From NCBI RefSeq assembly GCF_900156335.1, contig NZ_FTMZ01000009.1:1-64000 (forward strand): a stretch of 64,000 nt of DNA. The letters are read 5' to 3'. Numbering within the stretch: position 1 is the first letter of the stretch; every line of letters begins with the position of its first letter. Below, piece by piece: positions 1-9,280 of the stretch. A program made the translations under genes and the position numbers. The stretch is from Sphaerotilus natans. GTDB lineage: Bacteria; Pseudomonadota; Gammaproteobacteria; Burkholderiales; Burkholderiaceae_C. The notes under the pieces were generated by a model, which saw only the letters and a program-made list of their open reading frames with translations, was not told the DNA's origin and did no database searches.

Positions 1-208
1 CGCGAGGTCTTGCGATCCCCCGCTTTCACCCTCAGGTCGTATGCGGTATTAGCGTAGCTTTCGCTACGTTATCCCCCACGACTGGGCACGTTCCGATGTA
101 TTACTCACCCGTTCGCCACTCTCAAGGGTTGCCCCTCTACCGTTCGACTTGCATGTGTAAGGCATACCGCCAGCGTTCAATCTGAGCCAGGATCAAACTC
201 TTCAGTTC
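1..208 (-). rRNA. rrs: 16S ribosomal RNA, 5' part (gene cut by window edge)
   Basis: Read on the minus strand the segment begins with the universal 16S start (AGAGTTTGATCCTGGCTCAG, about 183-202) and continues through helices up to about base 205 of the molecule, including the conserved stretch that ends in a cluster of GTGAGTAATACATCGGAACG. The mature 5' end is placed near 207-208 by comparison with the E. coli start. The rest of the gene lies outside the window to the left. The sequence type is Burkholderiales, Sphaerotilus/Leptothrix/Rubrivivax-like, which is the best taxonomic clue here. Confidence 0.97.
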
Positions 209-330
209 GATCTTGTTGCTTGCTCAAGGAATTGAAGTGAACTTCACTTCTCTATCCATGAGCGTTTAAGGTCACAAGGACCCGGACCCGAAGATCCGAG
301 ACACTCGCCTCAAACGCCCACGCTTATCGG

Positions 331-352
331 CTGTTGATTTTTTAAAGAACTG
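331..352 (-). promoter_or_regulatory. boxA-like antitermination site in the rRNA leader
   Basis: On the minus strand the leader contains AGTTCTTTAAAAAATCAACA, close to the boxA core (TGCTCTTTAA) found in proteobacterial pre-16S leaders. It lies about 50 nt downstream of the predicted transcription start and about 125 nt before the 16S 5' end, the usual place for Nus-factor loading. Assignment rests on position and motif likeness only. Confidence 0.6.
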
Positions 353-402
353 CTTCGCTTTGTTTGCCGCGTTTCGTTTGTTCTGCAGCAGCGAAGAACG
401 CT

Positions 403-455
403 ATTCTAGTACGAACTTTTCGGGTCGTGCAAGCACTTTCCCAAAAAATTTTTCA
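403..455 (-). promoter_or_regulatory. rRNA operon promoter with UP element
   Basis: On the minus strand there is a -35 box TTGCAC (427-432), an 18-nt spacer and a -10 box TAGAAT (403-408). An A/T block, AAAAATTTTTT (about 443-453), sits immediately upstream at the position of an alpha-subunit UP element. The start would be near 396, giving a leader of about 190 nt before 16S. The region from 209 to 507 holds only this promoter, the leader and the upstream terminator. Confidence 0.75.
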
Positions 456-456
456 G

Positions 457-493
457 GGTCGTGTCACCCGCCTTTCAGCACCGTGACACGACC
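457..493 (-). terminator. terminator of the cyanophycin synthetase genes
   Basis: A perfect 11-bp inverted repeat (GGTCGTGTCAC at 457-467 and its complement at 483-493) with a 15-nt loop follows the cphA stop codon by 14 nt on the minus strand. After the stem come CTGAAAAA and then a run of six T. The T-run is 7-9 nt from the stem, so termination may be imperfect. The same A/T block serves as the UP element of the rRNA promoter. Confidence 0.6.
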
Positions 494-507
494 GATGCAG
501 CACGCGT

Positions 508-3087
508 TCAGGCGCCCGGGGCCGCGCCTCGGACACGCTGAGCCAGATAGGCCAGTGCCTCCTCGACCTGATCGACCAGGATCAGGCAGAGATCGCCCGA
601 CTGCAGGCGCTCGAGCGCCAGATCGATGGCGACGAACTCGCCGCGGATCTCGTCGATCTGCCTGGTGCGGGCCGCGCCCTGCAGGCCTTCGCGCAGCAGC
701 GCCACCACCTCGCCGTCAGCGCGGCCGCGCTGGCAGGCATCCTGATAGAGGATGACGTCGTCGAAGGCGGCGCCCAGGATCTGCGTCTGCTCGCGGATGT
801 CCTGATCACGGCGATCGCCCGCACCGCTGATGACCACCGAGCGGCGCTGCGCCGGCAGCGCATCGACTGCCGAGACCAGCGCACGCATTGCATCCGGGTT
901 GTGGCCGTAGTCGGCGATGACAGTGGCGCCGCGGTAGTCCATGACGTTGAAGCGGCCGGGAGCGTTGTCGGAGTCGCTGGCGAAGCTCGCCAGGCCGCGG
1001 CGAATCGAATCCCAGTCCAGCCCGGCGCCCCAGCCGGCAGCGACCGCGGCCATGACGTTCTCGACCTGGAAGCCGATCAGGCCGCCCCGGGTGATCGGGA
1101 TCTCGCGCAGCGGCAGCAGCTCGCGACGCGCGCCCTCGGCGGCGACCAGATGATCGCCTTCGACATAGACGCAGCGCCGCCCCTGGGCGCGGTGCGTGGC
1201 CATCACCGGGTGCTGACGGTCGGCGGCGAAGAAGATCACCTGACCGGGGCAGACCGAGGCCATGCCGGCCACGATCGGGTCGGCGGCGTTGAGCACCGCG
1301 TAGCCGGTGGCGGCCACGTTCTGCACGATCACCCGCTTGAGGACCGCCAGGTCCTCGACGGTGGTGATGTAGTTCAGGCCGAGGTGGTCGCCGGCGCCGA
1401 TGTTGGTGACCACCGCCACCTGGCAGCGGTCGAAGCCCAGGCCTTCGCGCAGCACGCCGCCGCGGGCGGTCTCGAACACCGCCGCGTCCACGTCCGGGTG
1501 CATCAGCACGTTGCGCGCGCTGCGCGGGCCGGAGCAGTCGCCGCTGTCGATCTGGCGACCGTTGACATAGACGCCGTCGGTGTTGGTCATGCCCACGCGC
1601 AGGCCGCTGCTGGCGAACAGGTGCGTGATCAGCCGCGCGGTGGTGGTCTTGCCGTTGGTGCCGGTGACGGCGACGACCGGGATGCGGCCGTCATCGCCGT
1701 GCGCGTACATGCTGTCGATGACCGCCTCGCCGACCGCGCGGCCCTTGCCGTAGGACGGCGACAGGTGCATGCGCAGGCCCGGCGCGGCGTTGACCTCGAC
1801 GATGCCGCCGTCCTGCTCCTCGAGCGGACGCAGCACGCTCTCGCAGACCACGTCGACGCCGCAGACATGCAGGCCGACCATCTGCGCCGCGGCCACCGCA
1901 CGCGCGGCGACTTCCGGGTGGACATCGTCGGTCACGTCGGTGGCGGTGCCGCCGGTGCTGAGGTTGGCGTTGTTGCGCAGGATGACGCGCCGGCCCTTCT
2001 CGGGCACCGACTCGGGCAGCAGATCCTGCAGCGCCAGCCGCGCGATGGCGATGTCGTCGAAGCGGATCTTCGTCAGTGAGGTCGCGTGGCCGGTGCCGCG
2101 GCGCGGGTCGGCGTTGACGATCTCGACCAGCTCACGCACGGTGTGCTCGCCGTCGCCGATGACATGGGGCGGATCGCGACGAGCCGCGGCCACCAGCCGG
2201 TCGCCGACGACCAGCAGGCGGAAATCGCTGCCGGGCAGGTACTTCTCGACCAGCACCTCGCCGATCTCGGCGGCGGTCGCGAAGGCACGGTCGAGCTGGG
2301 CGCGGTCGGCGATGTTGACCGTCACGCCCTTGCCCTGGTTGCCGTCCTGCGGCTTGAGCACGACCGGCAGGCCGATCTCCTCGGCCACCGCCCAGGCCTC
2401 GTCGGGCGTGGCGGCCGGGCGGCCGATCGGCACCGGCACGCCGGCGGCGTGCAGCAGCTTCTTGGTCAGGTCCTTGTCCTGCGCGATCGACTCGGACACC
2501 GCGCTGGTGGTGTCGACCTCGGCGGCCTGGATGCGGCGCTGGCGCGAGCCCCAGCCGAGCTGCACCAGACTGCCCTGCGTCAGGCGGCGGATCGGGATGC
2601 CGCGGGCCAGCGCGGCGTTGACGATCGAGCCGGTGCTCGGGCCCAGGCGCACGTCCTCGTCGAGATCGCGCAGCTCGGCGATCGCGGCGGCGACATCGAA
2701 CTCGCTGCCGTTCAGCGCCGCGCGCACCAGGGCCTCGGCATGGCGCAGCGCGAGGCGGCCGACGTCCTCCTCGGTGTACTCGACGACGACCTGATAGGTG
2801 CCGTCCTCGACCGTGACCGAGGTGCGGCTGAAGGTCACCGGGCAGCCGGCCTGGGCCTGCAGCGCCAGCGTCGCAGCCTCCAGCACATGCGCGAGCGACA
2901 CGTCGGCGCGCTGCGCGCCGACCGGCACCGGCCCGATCGCCGGGAACAGCGCGCGCAGACGGGCCTCGAAGCCCGGCAGGTGGACCAGGGAGCGCTCGGC
3001 CGGCTCGCACGAGACGATCGCCTCGACAGCGGTGTGGCGGCTCCAGAGATTGGGGCCGCGCAGGGCCCGGATGCGGGAAACGTCCAT
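508..3087 (-). CDS. cphA: cyanophycin synthetase CphA
   Basis: ATP-dependent polymerase that builds cyanophycin (multi-L-arginyl-poly-L-aspartate), a cytoplasmic nitrogen store, adding Asp to the backbone and Arg to each side chain. The 859 residues fit the family. An N-terminal domain (1-160) precedes an ATP-grasp domain (about 200-460, with the nucleotide loop around 244-255) and a complete Mur-ligase-like half with an intact P-loop GTNGKTTT at 476-483 and a Mur C-terminal domain to the end. The ATG at 3087 has a purine-rich GAGAAGA upstream. It follows cphA' by 65 nt on the same strand, so the two are probably co-transcribed and end at the terminator at 457-493. Confidence 0.93.
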   Translation of the reverse strand: MDVSRIRALRGPNLWSRHTAVEAIVSCEPAERSLVHLPGFEARLRALFPAIGPVPVGAQRADVSLAHVLEAATLALQAQAGCPVTFSRTSVTVEDGTYQVVVEYTEEDVGRLALRHAEALVRAALNGSEFDVAAAIAELRDLDEDVRLGPSTGSIVNAALARGIPIRRLTQGSLVQLGWGSRQRRIQAAEVDTTSAVSESIAQDKDLTKKLLHAAGVPVPIGRPAATPDEAWAVAEEIGLPVVLKPQDGNQGKGVTVNIADRAQLDRAFATAAEIGEVLVEKYLPGSDFRLLVVGDRLVAAARRDPPHVIGDGEHTVRELVEIVNADPRRGTGHATSLTKIRFDDIAIARLALQDLLPESVPEKGRRVILRNNANLSTGGTATDVTDDVHPEVAARAVAAAQMVGLHVCGVDVVCESVLRPLEEQDGGIVEVNAAPGLRMHLSPSYGKGRAVGEAVIDSMYAHGDDGRIPVVAVTGTNGKTTTARLITHLFASSGLRVGMTNTDGVYVNGRQIDSGDCSGPRSARNVLMHPDVDAAVFETARGGVLREGLGFDRCQVAVVTNIGAGDHLGLNYITTVEDLAVLKRVIVQNVAATGYAVLNAADPIVAGMASVCPGQVIFFAADRQHPVMATHRAQGRRCVYVEGDHLVAAEGARRELLPLREIPITRGGLIGFQVENVMAAVAAGWGAGLDWDSIRRGLASFASDSDNAPGRFNVMDYRGATVIADYGHNPDAMRALVSAVDALPAQRRSVVISGAGDRRDQDIREQTQILGAAFDDVILYQDACQRGRADGEVVALLREGLQGAARTRQIDEIRGEFVAIDLALERLQSGDLCLILVDQVEEALAYLAQRVRGAAPGA

Positions 3088-3152
3088 CGGGTGTTCTTCT
3101 CTGATCGGGGTCGATCGGATCGATCGGGTTCTTCGTGCGGGGCGAGCGTGAC

Positions 3153-5303
3153 TCAGGCGGCAGCGCGCGAGCCGAAGGTCTCCAGGCCGGCGGCCATCAG
3201 CTCCGGGTTGATGCCCATCGCCCAGGCGGTGGCCAGCGCCGGCAGCGCGACCTCGGGCGCGATCGCGATGCGACGGCGCGCCAGATCGACGCAGACCGCC
3301 TCGCTCGCGCCGGTGGCCAGCACGATGCGGCCGTCGCGCAGCAGCACGGCGCGGCCGCCCTCGGCGCGGTGGTCGGCCAGCGGCTCGGGCCGGGTGGCGT
3401 AGAGGATGACCTCGCCGTCGGACAGGCGTGCCATGTCGGCGATGCGCTCGTCGTCGGCGTTGAGCACCGCCGCGCCCTCGGGCAGCACGACGTCGACCTG
3501 GGTGCGCATCACGCGCGGCATCTGCTCGGACTCGCGGATGTCGTGGCGCTCAAGGCGATCGAAGCCATCGAGATCGGTGACCACGCCGACGTGGCAGCGG
3601 TCGTAGGGCAGGCCGGTGTCGAGGATGACGCCGGCGTCGTTCTCGATCACCACCGCCTGGACCTCGCGGTTCATCAGCAGGCGGTGGCCGCTGTCCCAGT
3701 TCGCGCAGTCACCCCGGCCGACGCGCCGGCCGGCCAGGAACAGGCCGTCGCGGCAGGCCAGACCAACATGGCGGCCGCCCAGGTGCACCAGCCACGCGAC
3801 GATCTGCGCGATCTGCGAGGTGTGGCGCGAGCCGGCCACGCCGACGACCGGCACGCGGCCGCTGTCGTCCTCGGCGAACAGGTGGTCGACGATCGCCTGG
3901 CCGACCGGGCGCGGCATGCCCTGCGCCGGCTTGAGGTGCATCAGCAGGCCGGGGCCGGCGTTGACCTCGACGATGGCGCCGCCCGTCTCGTGCAGCGGGC
4001 GCGAGATGTCGGTGGTGACCAGGTCGATGCCGGCGATGTCCAGGCCGACGATGCGCGCGGCCAGGCCCACCTGGTAGGCGACGTCCGGGTGCACGTCGTC
4101 GGTGCAGTCGATGGCGACGTTGCCGTTGCGCTGGATCAGCACCTGGCGGCCGGCCTCGGGCACCGCCTCGGCGTCTAGGCCCTGGCGTTCGAGCAGCAGG
4201 CGGATCACCGGCTCGCGCTCCAGGCGGATCGTCTCGAGCGGGAATTCCTCGGCCTCGCCGCGGCGCGGGTCGGTGTTGAGCTGGGTGTCGATCAGCTGCT
4301 GCACGCTGGAGCGGCCGTCGCCGGTGACCCACAGCGTCTCGCCGCGCGCAGCGGCGACCACCTGGCCGGCGACGACCAGCACCCGGTGCTCGTCGCCGGG
4401 AATGTAGCGCTCGACGATGACCTCGCTGCCCTCGGCATCGGCCACATGCCAGGCGGCCATGACCTCCTCGCGGGTGCGCAGGTCCAGACTCACGCCGCGG
4501 CCGTGGTTGGCGTCGCTGGGCTTGACCACCACCGGCACGCCGATGTCCTCGGCCTCGTCCCAGGCGGCCTCGGGGCTGTCGGCCACCGCGCCGGCGGGCA
4601 CCGGCACGCCGCAGGACTTCAGCAGCGTCTTGGTCATGTCCTTGTCGCTGGCGATGCCCTCGGCGATCGCGCTGGTCAGGTCGGTCTCGGCAGTCCAGAT
4701 GCGACGCTGCGCCGCGCCGTAGCCGAGCTGCACCAGGTTGCCGTCGTTCAGCCGGATGTGCGGAATGCGGCGGTCGGTCGCAGCGCCGACGATGCTGGCG
4801 GTGCTCGGGCCCAGGTAGCAGTCGTCGATCTTCTCGCGCACCCGCTCGACCGCCGGCTCGACCTCGAAGGCCTCGTCGTTGATCGCGCTCATCAGCAGGC
4901 GGTGACCTTCGGCCAGCGCGGTGCGGGCGACCTGCTCGTCACGGGCGCGGAAGACCATGCGGTAGACGCCGCGCTGCGAGGTGCTGCGCGTCTGGCCGAA
5001 GCCGGTGGGCATGCCCGCCAGGTTCAGCAGCTCGATGACCACATGCTCGAGCACATGGCCCATCCAGGTGCCGCCCTCCAGGCGCTGCAGGAAGCCGCCG
5101 CGCTCGCCCACGCCGCAGTGGTGCTCGACCAGCGCGGGCAGCATCGCCGTCAGCCGGGCGTTGAAGCCGGGCAGCCGGTTCGACGGCCAGTCCTCGAGCT
5201 CGCCCAGGTCCAGCCAGACTTCGAGCGTCGGACGGTAAGTCCACACATTGGGGCCGCGCAGGTAGGTGATGCGCAGCAGCTTGATGTCGTCTTTCTTGCT
5301 CAT
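3153..5303 (-). CDS. cphA': cyanophycin synthetase paralogue CphA' (CphA2-like)
   Basis: Second cyanophycin synthetase, 716 residues. The N-terminal domain and ATP-grasp domain (about 205-460, including the VVKPSDANHGRGV loop near 259-271) are well kept. The Mur-like half is degenerate: the P-loop reads GSRHTSQI at 491-498 instead of GTNGKTTT, and the Mur ligase C-terminal domain is missing compared with cphA next door. This is the pattern of CphA2-type enzymes, which use only the ATP-grasp site to join beta-Asp-Arg dipeptides; that activity is inferred. The start at 5303 (MSKKDD) is chosen because the N-terminus aligns with cphA from there; longer in-frame extension to 5636 would run into the divergent transporter gene. 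Confidence 0.88.
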   Translation of the reverse strand: MSKKDDIKLLRITYLRGPNVWTYRPTLEVWLDLGELEDWPSNRLPGFNARLTAMLPALVEHHCGVGERGGFLQRLEGGTWMGHVLEHVVIELLNLAGMPTGFGQTRSTSQRGVYRMVFRARDEQVARTALAEGHRLLMSAINDEAFEVEPAVERVREKIDDCYLGPSTASIVGAATDRRIPHIRLNDGNLVQLGYGAAQRRIWTAETDLTSAIAEGIASDKDMTKTLLKSCGVPVPAGAVADSPEAAWDEAEDIGVPVVVKPSDANHGRGVSLDLRTREEVMAAWHVADAEGSEVIVERYIPGDEHRVLVVAGQVVAAARGETLWVTGDGRSSVQQLIDTQLNTDPRRGEAEEFPLETIRLEREPVIRLLLERQGLDAEAVPEAGRQVLIQRNGNVAIDCTDDVHPDVAYQVGLAARIVGLDIAGIDLVTTDISRPLHETGGAIVEVNAGPGLLMHLKPAQGMPRPVGQAIVDHLFAEDDSGRVPVVGVAGSRHTSQIAQIVAWLVHLGGRHVGLACRDGLFLAGRRVGRGDCANWDSGHRLLMNREVQAVVIENDAGVILDTGLPYDRCHVGVVTDLDGFDRLERHDIRESEQMPRVMRTQVDVVLPEGAAVLNADDERIADMARLSDGEVILYATRPEPLADHRAEGGRAVLLRDGRIVLATGASEAVCVDLARRRIAIAPEVALPALATAWAMGINPELMAAGLETFGSRAAA

Positions 5304-5493
5304 GTCGTGCCGAAGGTAGCCGCCGAAGGACCGATGGGAACGTGATTGTGCCGACTTCACCTTGCGCCAGGCTCCCGGACTGAACGCCAGGTCAGCGCGA
5401 TGCGCTGCCGCGACGTTGTACGAGACGTGTTCATCTGCGCCAAGGCCGCACGATCCGGCTGGGCCAGAATCGGCCACCCCGAGAAGAATCCCG

Positions 5494-7791
5494 ATGCAAG
5501 CCCACTCCGCCTCCGTTCGCGCCGACGCCGTCGAGTCCGCGACCCTCCCGCTCCTGCCGAACGAAAACGTCCTGACCACGCTGGAGGTTGACCTGGACGA
5601 GCGGCTGCACTTCGCGCGCGCCCGGCTGCAGCTCACCGAGCAGCGGCTGATCGACGCGCGCGGGGCCTGGCCGCTGCGGCCGGACTTGTCGCTGCGGCAC
5701 CACGATCACGCCGGCGTCGGCACGCTCGAGCTGCATGACGGCAGCGGGCGGCTGGCGCTGTGGCGCTTCACGCTGGCGCAGAACGTCCAGGCGCTGCGGC
5801 TGGTGCGCCTGTTCGAGCAGCGGATCGAGCAGCTCGCGCAGGCCGGCCACGCGCATCCGGACGAGGACGGCGCCGACCCGACCCGCTGCCCCACCTGCCA
5901 CGCGCCGCTGCCCCCCGACAGCGACGACTGCGAGATCTGCACCCGCGAGCTGACGACACCGCCCTCGACCTGGGTGCTGCTGCGGCTGTGGCGATTCGCG
6001 CGGCCCTACCGCTGGACGCTGCTGGCGGGCTTCCTGCTGACGCTGGCCTCCACCGCCGCCACGCTGGTGCCGCCCTACCTGACGATTCCGCTGATGGACG
6101 AGGTGCTGATCCCCTTCCAGAACGGCCAATCGATCGACACCCGTCAGGTCGGCATGCTGCTGGGCGGCCTGTTCGGCTCGGGCCTGCTGGCCTGGGGCCT
6201 GGGCTGGGCGCGCACCTGGCTGCTGGCGCTGGTGTCCGAGCGCATCGCCGCCGACCTGCGCACCACCGCCTTCGACCACCTGCTCGGCCTGTCGCTGGAC
6301 TATTTCGGCGCCAAGCGCACCGGCGACCTGATCGCGCGCATCGGCTCGGAGACCGATCGGCTCTCGGTCTTCCTGTCGCTGCATGCGCTGGACTTCGCCA
6401 CCGACGTGCTGATGCTGGGGATGACGGCGGTGATCCTGTTCTCGATCAACCCGTGGCTGGCGCTGGTGACGCTGCTGCCGCTGCCCTTCATCGCCTGGAT
6501 GATCCATCGGGTGCGAGACCGGCTGCGCACCGGCTTCGAGAAGATCGACCGCGTCTGGGGCGACGTGACCAACGTGCTGGCCGACACCATTCCGGGCATC
6601 CGCGTGGTCAAGGCCTTCGCCCAGGAATCGCGCGAGTCGAAGCGCTTCCACGAGGCCAACGACGCCAACCTGGCGGTCAACGACCGCATCAACAAGACCT
6701 GGAGCCTGTTCACGCCCACCGTGACGCTGCTGACCGACATCGGCCTGCTGGTGGTCTGGGGCTTCGGCATCTGGCAGGTCAGCCGCGGCGAGATCACGGT
6801 CGGCATCCTGACCGCCTTCCTGGCCTACATCGGCCGCTTCTACAGCCGGCTCGACTCGATGAGCCGCATCGTCTCGGTGACGCAGAAGGCCGCCGCCGGC
6901 GCCAAGCGCATCTTCGACATCCTCGACCATGTCTCGAACGTGCCCGAGCCGGCGCAGCCGGTGAAGATCACGCAGCTGCAGGGCGCGGTAAAGCTCGAGA
7001 ACATCGCCTTCCGCTACGGCAGCCGCTCGGTGATCCGCGGCATGAACCTCGACATCCGCCCCGGCGAGATGATCGGCCTGGTCGGCCACTCGGGCTCGGG
7101 CAAGAGCACGCTGGTCAACCTGATCTGCCGCTTCTACGACATCACCGACGGCTCGATCCAGGTCGATGGCGTCGACATCCGCCGCTACGCGGTGTCGGAC
7201 TACCGCCGCCACATCGGCCTGGTGCTGCAGGAGCCTTTCCTGTTCTTCGGCACCATCGCCGAGAACATCGCCTACGGCCGCCCGGACGCCACCCGCGCGC
7301 AGATCATCGCCGCCGCGCGCGCCGCGCACGCGCACGACTTCATCCTGCGACTGCCGCAGGGCTACGACTCGGTGGTGGGCGAGCGCGGCCAGGGCCTGTC
7401 GGGCGGCGAGCGCCAGCGCATCTCGATCGCGCGCGCGCTGCTGATCGACCCGCGCGTGCTCATCCTCGACGAGGCCACCGCCAGCGTCGACACCGAGACC
7501 GAGAAGGAAATCCAGAAGGCGCTCGACAACCTGGTGCAGGGCCGCACGACCATCGCCATCGCGCACCGGCTCTCGACGCTGCGCAAGGCCGACCGGCTGG
7601 TGGTGATGGACCGCGGCGTGGTGGTCGAGGTCGGCACGCATGACGAGCTGATGGCACGCGAGGGCCACTACTTCCGTCTCTACATGGCCCAGGCCCGCCG
7701 CACCGAGGGCGACGAGGACGGCGAGTCCGAGCACGACCAGGTGCTGCTGGCGCACCAGATCCCGCAGCCCTCGGCCCACGGCACGCACTGA
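5494..7791 (+). CDS. cyanophycin-associated ABC exporter (fused permease and ATPase)
   Basis: A 765-residue half-transporter of the ABC-B exporter class. It has an unusual cytoplasmic N-terminal region of about 180 residues carrying a zinc ribbon (Cys132, Cys135, Cys146, Cys149), then a six-helix membrane domain (about 170-480) and a nucleotide-binding domain with Walker A GHSGSGKS at 531-538, signature LSGGE at 635 and Walker B ILDE near 657-660. The start at 5494 has GAGAAGAA 6 nt upstream. It lies divergent to cphA' with 190 nt between, and the DUF1854 gene follows 14 nt later. The same pair accompanies cyanophycin genes in many betaproteobacteria, so a link to cyanophycin metabolism is known by context; the substrate is not. 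Confidence 0.85.
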   Translation: MQAHSASVRADAVESATLPLLPNENVLTTLEVDLDERLHFARARLQLTEQRLIDARGAWPLRPDLSLRHHDHAGVGTLELHDGSGRLALWRFTLAQNVQALRLVRLFEQRIEQLAQAGHAHPDEDGADPTRCPTCHAPLPPDSDDCEICTRELTTPPSTWVLLRLWRFARPYRWTLLAGFLLTLASTAATLVPPYLTIPLMDEVLIPFQNGQSIDTRQVGMLLGGLFGSGLLAWGLGWARTWLLALVSERIAADLRTTAFDHLLGLSLDYFGAKRTGDLIARIGSETDRLSVFLSLHALDFATDVLMLGMTAVILFSINPWLALVTLLPLPFIAWMIHRVRDRLRTGFEKIDRVWGDVTNVLADTIPGIRVVKAFAQESRESKRFHEANDANLAVNDRINKTWSLFTPTVTLLTDIGLLVVWGFGIWQVSRGEITVGILTAFLAYIGRFYSRLDSMSRIVSVTQKAAAGAKRIFDILDHVSNVPEPAQPVKITQLQGAVKLENIAFRYGSRSVIRGMNLDIRPGEMIGLVGHSGSGKSTLVNLICRFYDITDGSIQVDGVDIRRYAVSDYRRHIGLVLQEPFLFFGTIAENIAYGRPDATRAQIIAAARAAHAHDFILRLPQGYDSVVGERGQGLSGGERQRISIARALLIDPRVLILDEATASVDTETEKEIQKALDNLVQGRTTIAIAHRLSTLRKADRLVVMDRGVVVEVGTHDELMAREGHYFRLYMAQARRTEGDEDGESEHDQVLLAHQIPQPSAHGTH

Positions 7792-7805
7792 ACGAGACCC
7801 CGACG

Positions 7806-8297
7806 ATGTCCCTCCCGACGACCTCCGCCGCCCTGCCCGCCTTCACGCTCGAGCGCCACGCCAGCGGCCGCCTGGTCTACACCGGCGCCGACGGCGTGCC
7901 GCGCCAAGGCGTCACGCCGGTGCGCGCATTCCCCGTCTCGGCGCCCGAGGCCGGCCTGTCGCTGGTCAGCGCCGAAGGCCACGAGCTGGTCTGGATCGAC
8001 CGCCCGGCCGACCTGCCGCCGCCGCTGCGCGCGCTGATCGACGAGGAACTCGCGCACCGCGAGTTCATGCCCGAGATCAGCCGCATCCGCGAGGTCTCGA
8101 CTTTCTCCACGCCCAGCACCTGGACGGTCGAGACCGACCGCGGCGAGACGACGCTGGTGCTCAAGGTCGAGGAAGACATCCGCCGCCTGCCCGGCCGGCG
8201 CCTGCTGATCACCAGCGGCCACGGCATCGTCTTCTCGGTGCGCGACATGGGCGCGCTGGACCGCGCGTCGCGGAAGTTCCTGGAGCGGTTTCTTTGA
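7806..8297 (+). CDS. DUF1854 protein, cyanophycin-associated
   Basis: A 163-residue soluble protein with no signal peptide or membrane segment. The central part (about 25-155) is a DUF1854 domain, rich in short beta strands, with the conserved LVWIDRPADLP and EFMPEI segments. It starts 14 nt after the ABC exporter stop and is surely in the same operon. Its N-terminal sequence pattern (LE.H.SGRL.., VRAFPVSAPE) recalls the extra N-terminal region of the exporter, so the two may interact. Function is unknown beyond the genomic link to cyanophycin. Confidence 0.85.
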   Translation: MSLPTTSAALPAFTLERHASGRLVYTGADGVPRQGVTPVRAFPVSAPEAGLSLVSAEGHELVWIDRPADLPPPLRALIDEELAHREFMPEISRIREVSTFSTPSTWTVETDRGETTLVLKVEEDIRRLPGRRLLITSGHGIVFSVRDMGALDRASRKFLERFL

Positions 8298-8315
8298 GGC
8301 GGTGAAGGGGGCGGC

Positions 8316-8726
8316 TCAGGCAGCCAGCATCTCCATCGGCACCGAGAACCGCGCCGCCAGCGCCCGCACCTGCCGCAGGTTGAGCCGTCGCTTGCCAGCG
8401 AGCACCTCGGAGACGACGCCCTGCGAGCCGATCTCGGGCAGGTCGGACTGCCGCAGTCCGTGCTCCTCCATCAGGCTGGCGAGCACGCTGGCCGGTGTGC
8501 TGGTGTCGGGCCACGGATGAATGCGACCTTCGTAGTCGCGGATGCGATTGGCCAGGATCTCCACCAGGCCGCCCAGCGGATGCGCCGGATCGGCGGCCAC
8601 GGCGTCGAAAAGCTGGTCCACGACCGCCAGCATCCGTTCGTAGTGCGCGTCATCGGCGATCGGCGCGCCCAGGCCGAGCGCCTCGTGCAGCGCGACCCAG
8701 TGCGTCGAGATGTCGGAGAGGTTCAT
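8316..8726 (-). CDS. HigA-like helix-turn-helix protein without a toxin partner
   Basis: 136 residues; the start MNLSD at 8726 has an AGGAG box 8 nt upstream. The C-terminal half (about 78-133) is an XRE-type helix-turn-helix with the HigA-like pattern LMEEHGLRQSDLPEIGSQGVVSEVLAGKR. The N-terminal half resembles the long form of HigA antitoxins that bind a HigB mRNA interferase. No HigB-size frame lies immediately before or after it: upstream is a decarboxylase-family gene, downstream the DUF1854 gene on the other strand. It is either an orphan antitoxin or a free-standing regulator. Confidence 0.75.
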   Translation of the reverse strand: MNLSDISTHWVALHEALGLGAPIADDAHYERMLAVVDQLFDAVAADPAHPLGGLVEILANRIRDYEGRIHPWPDTSTPASVLASLMEEHGLRQSDLPEIGSQGVVSEVLAGKRRLNLRQVRALAARFSVPMEMLAA

Positions 8727-8786
8727 TTCCAGGCTCCTTTGTCGTCCATGCTCTGTGCTGCGCGTGTTCACGAAGGCTGATCCCCC

Positions 8787-9230
8787 TCAGCTCGGATCCA
8801 GCCCATCCACCGACAGCCCGCTGTCGGCCAGCCATTCCTTGGCGGCGCGGAAGGCCTCGATCGCGGCCGGGGCGCCGGCGTAGGGGGCGACGTGCAGCAG
8901 CACCTCGCGGATCTCGGCCAGCGTGGCGCCGTTGTTCATCGCGCCGCGCAGGTGGCCCTTGAGCTCCTGGCTGCGGCCCAGCGCGGCCAGCATCGCCACG
9001 GTGCACAGGCTGCGCTGCTTGAGCTCCAGCCCCTCGCGCAGCCAGGTCGAGCCCCAGGCGTGCTCGTTGACGTAGGCCTGCAGCGGCCGGGAGAAGGCGT
9101 CCGCGGCGCCCAGCGCGCGATCGACGAAGGCGTCGCCCATGACCTGGCGGCGGCGCTGCTCGCCGGCGGACGGCGCGGGGGAGACGGCGGAATCGGGGCG
9201 GTCGGTGCTCGTGCTCATGTCGGTGCTCAT
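8787..9230 (-). CDS. carboxymuconolactone decarboxylase family protein
   Basis: 147 residues forming one CMD/AhpD-like all-helical domain with the PcaC-type signature GLELKQRSLCTVAMLAALGR, GHLRGAMNNGAT and LLHVAPYAGAPAA. PcaC decarboxylates 4-carboxymuconolactone in protocatechuate breakdown, but no other pca gene is present, so the substrate is open. There is no CxxC pair, so a peroxidase role like AhpD is unlikely. The start is uncertain between 9230 (MSTDMS) and 9218; neither has a strong ribosome site. It follows the AraC-type regulator by 50 nt on the same strand and is probably co-transcribed with it. Confidence 0.82.
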   Translation of the reverse strand: MSTDMSTSTDRPDSAVSPAPSAGEQRRRQVMGDAFVDRALGAADAFSRPLQAYVNEHAWGSTWLREGLELKQRSLCTVAMLAALGRSQELKGHLRGAMNNGATLAEIREVLLHVAPYAGAPAAIEAFRAAKEWLADSGLSVDGLDPS

Positions 9231-9280
9231 GTCGATGTTCGTGTCGAAGGGGAAAGAAGGTGGAGGCTGCCGGGGCGGCA

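Noticed and set aside
5304-5636. In-frame N-terminal extension of cphA' by 111 codons
   Set aside because: It overlaps the divergent exporter start, does not resemble cyanophycin synthetases, and the alignment with cphA begins at the ATG at 5303.
5431-7788. Open frame of 785 codons opposite the ABC exporter
   Set aside because: Antisense shadow with low-complexity sequence; the exporter on the plus strand has every expected motif.
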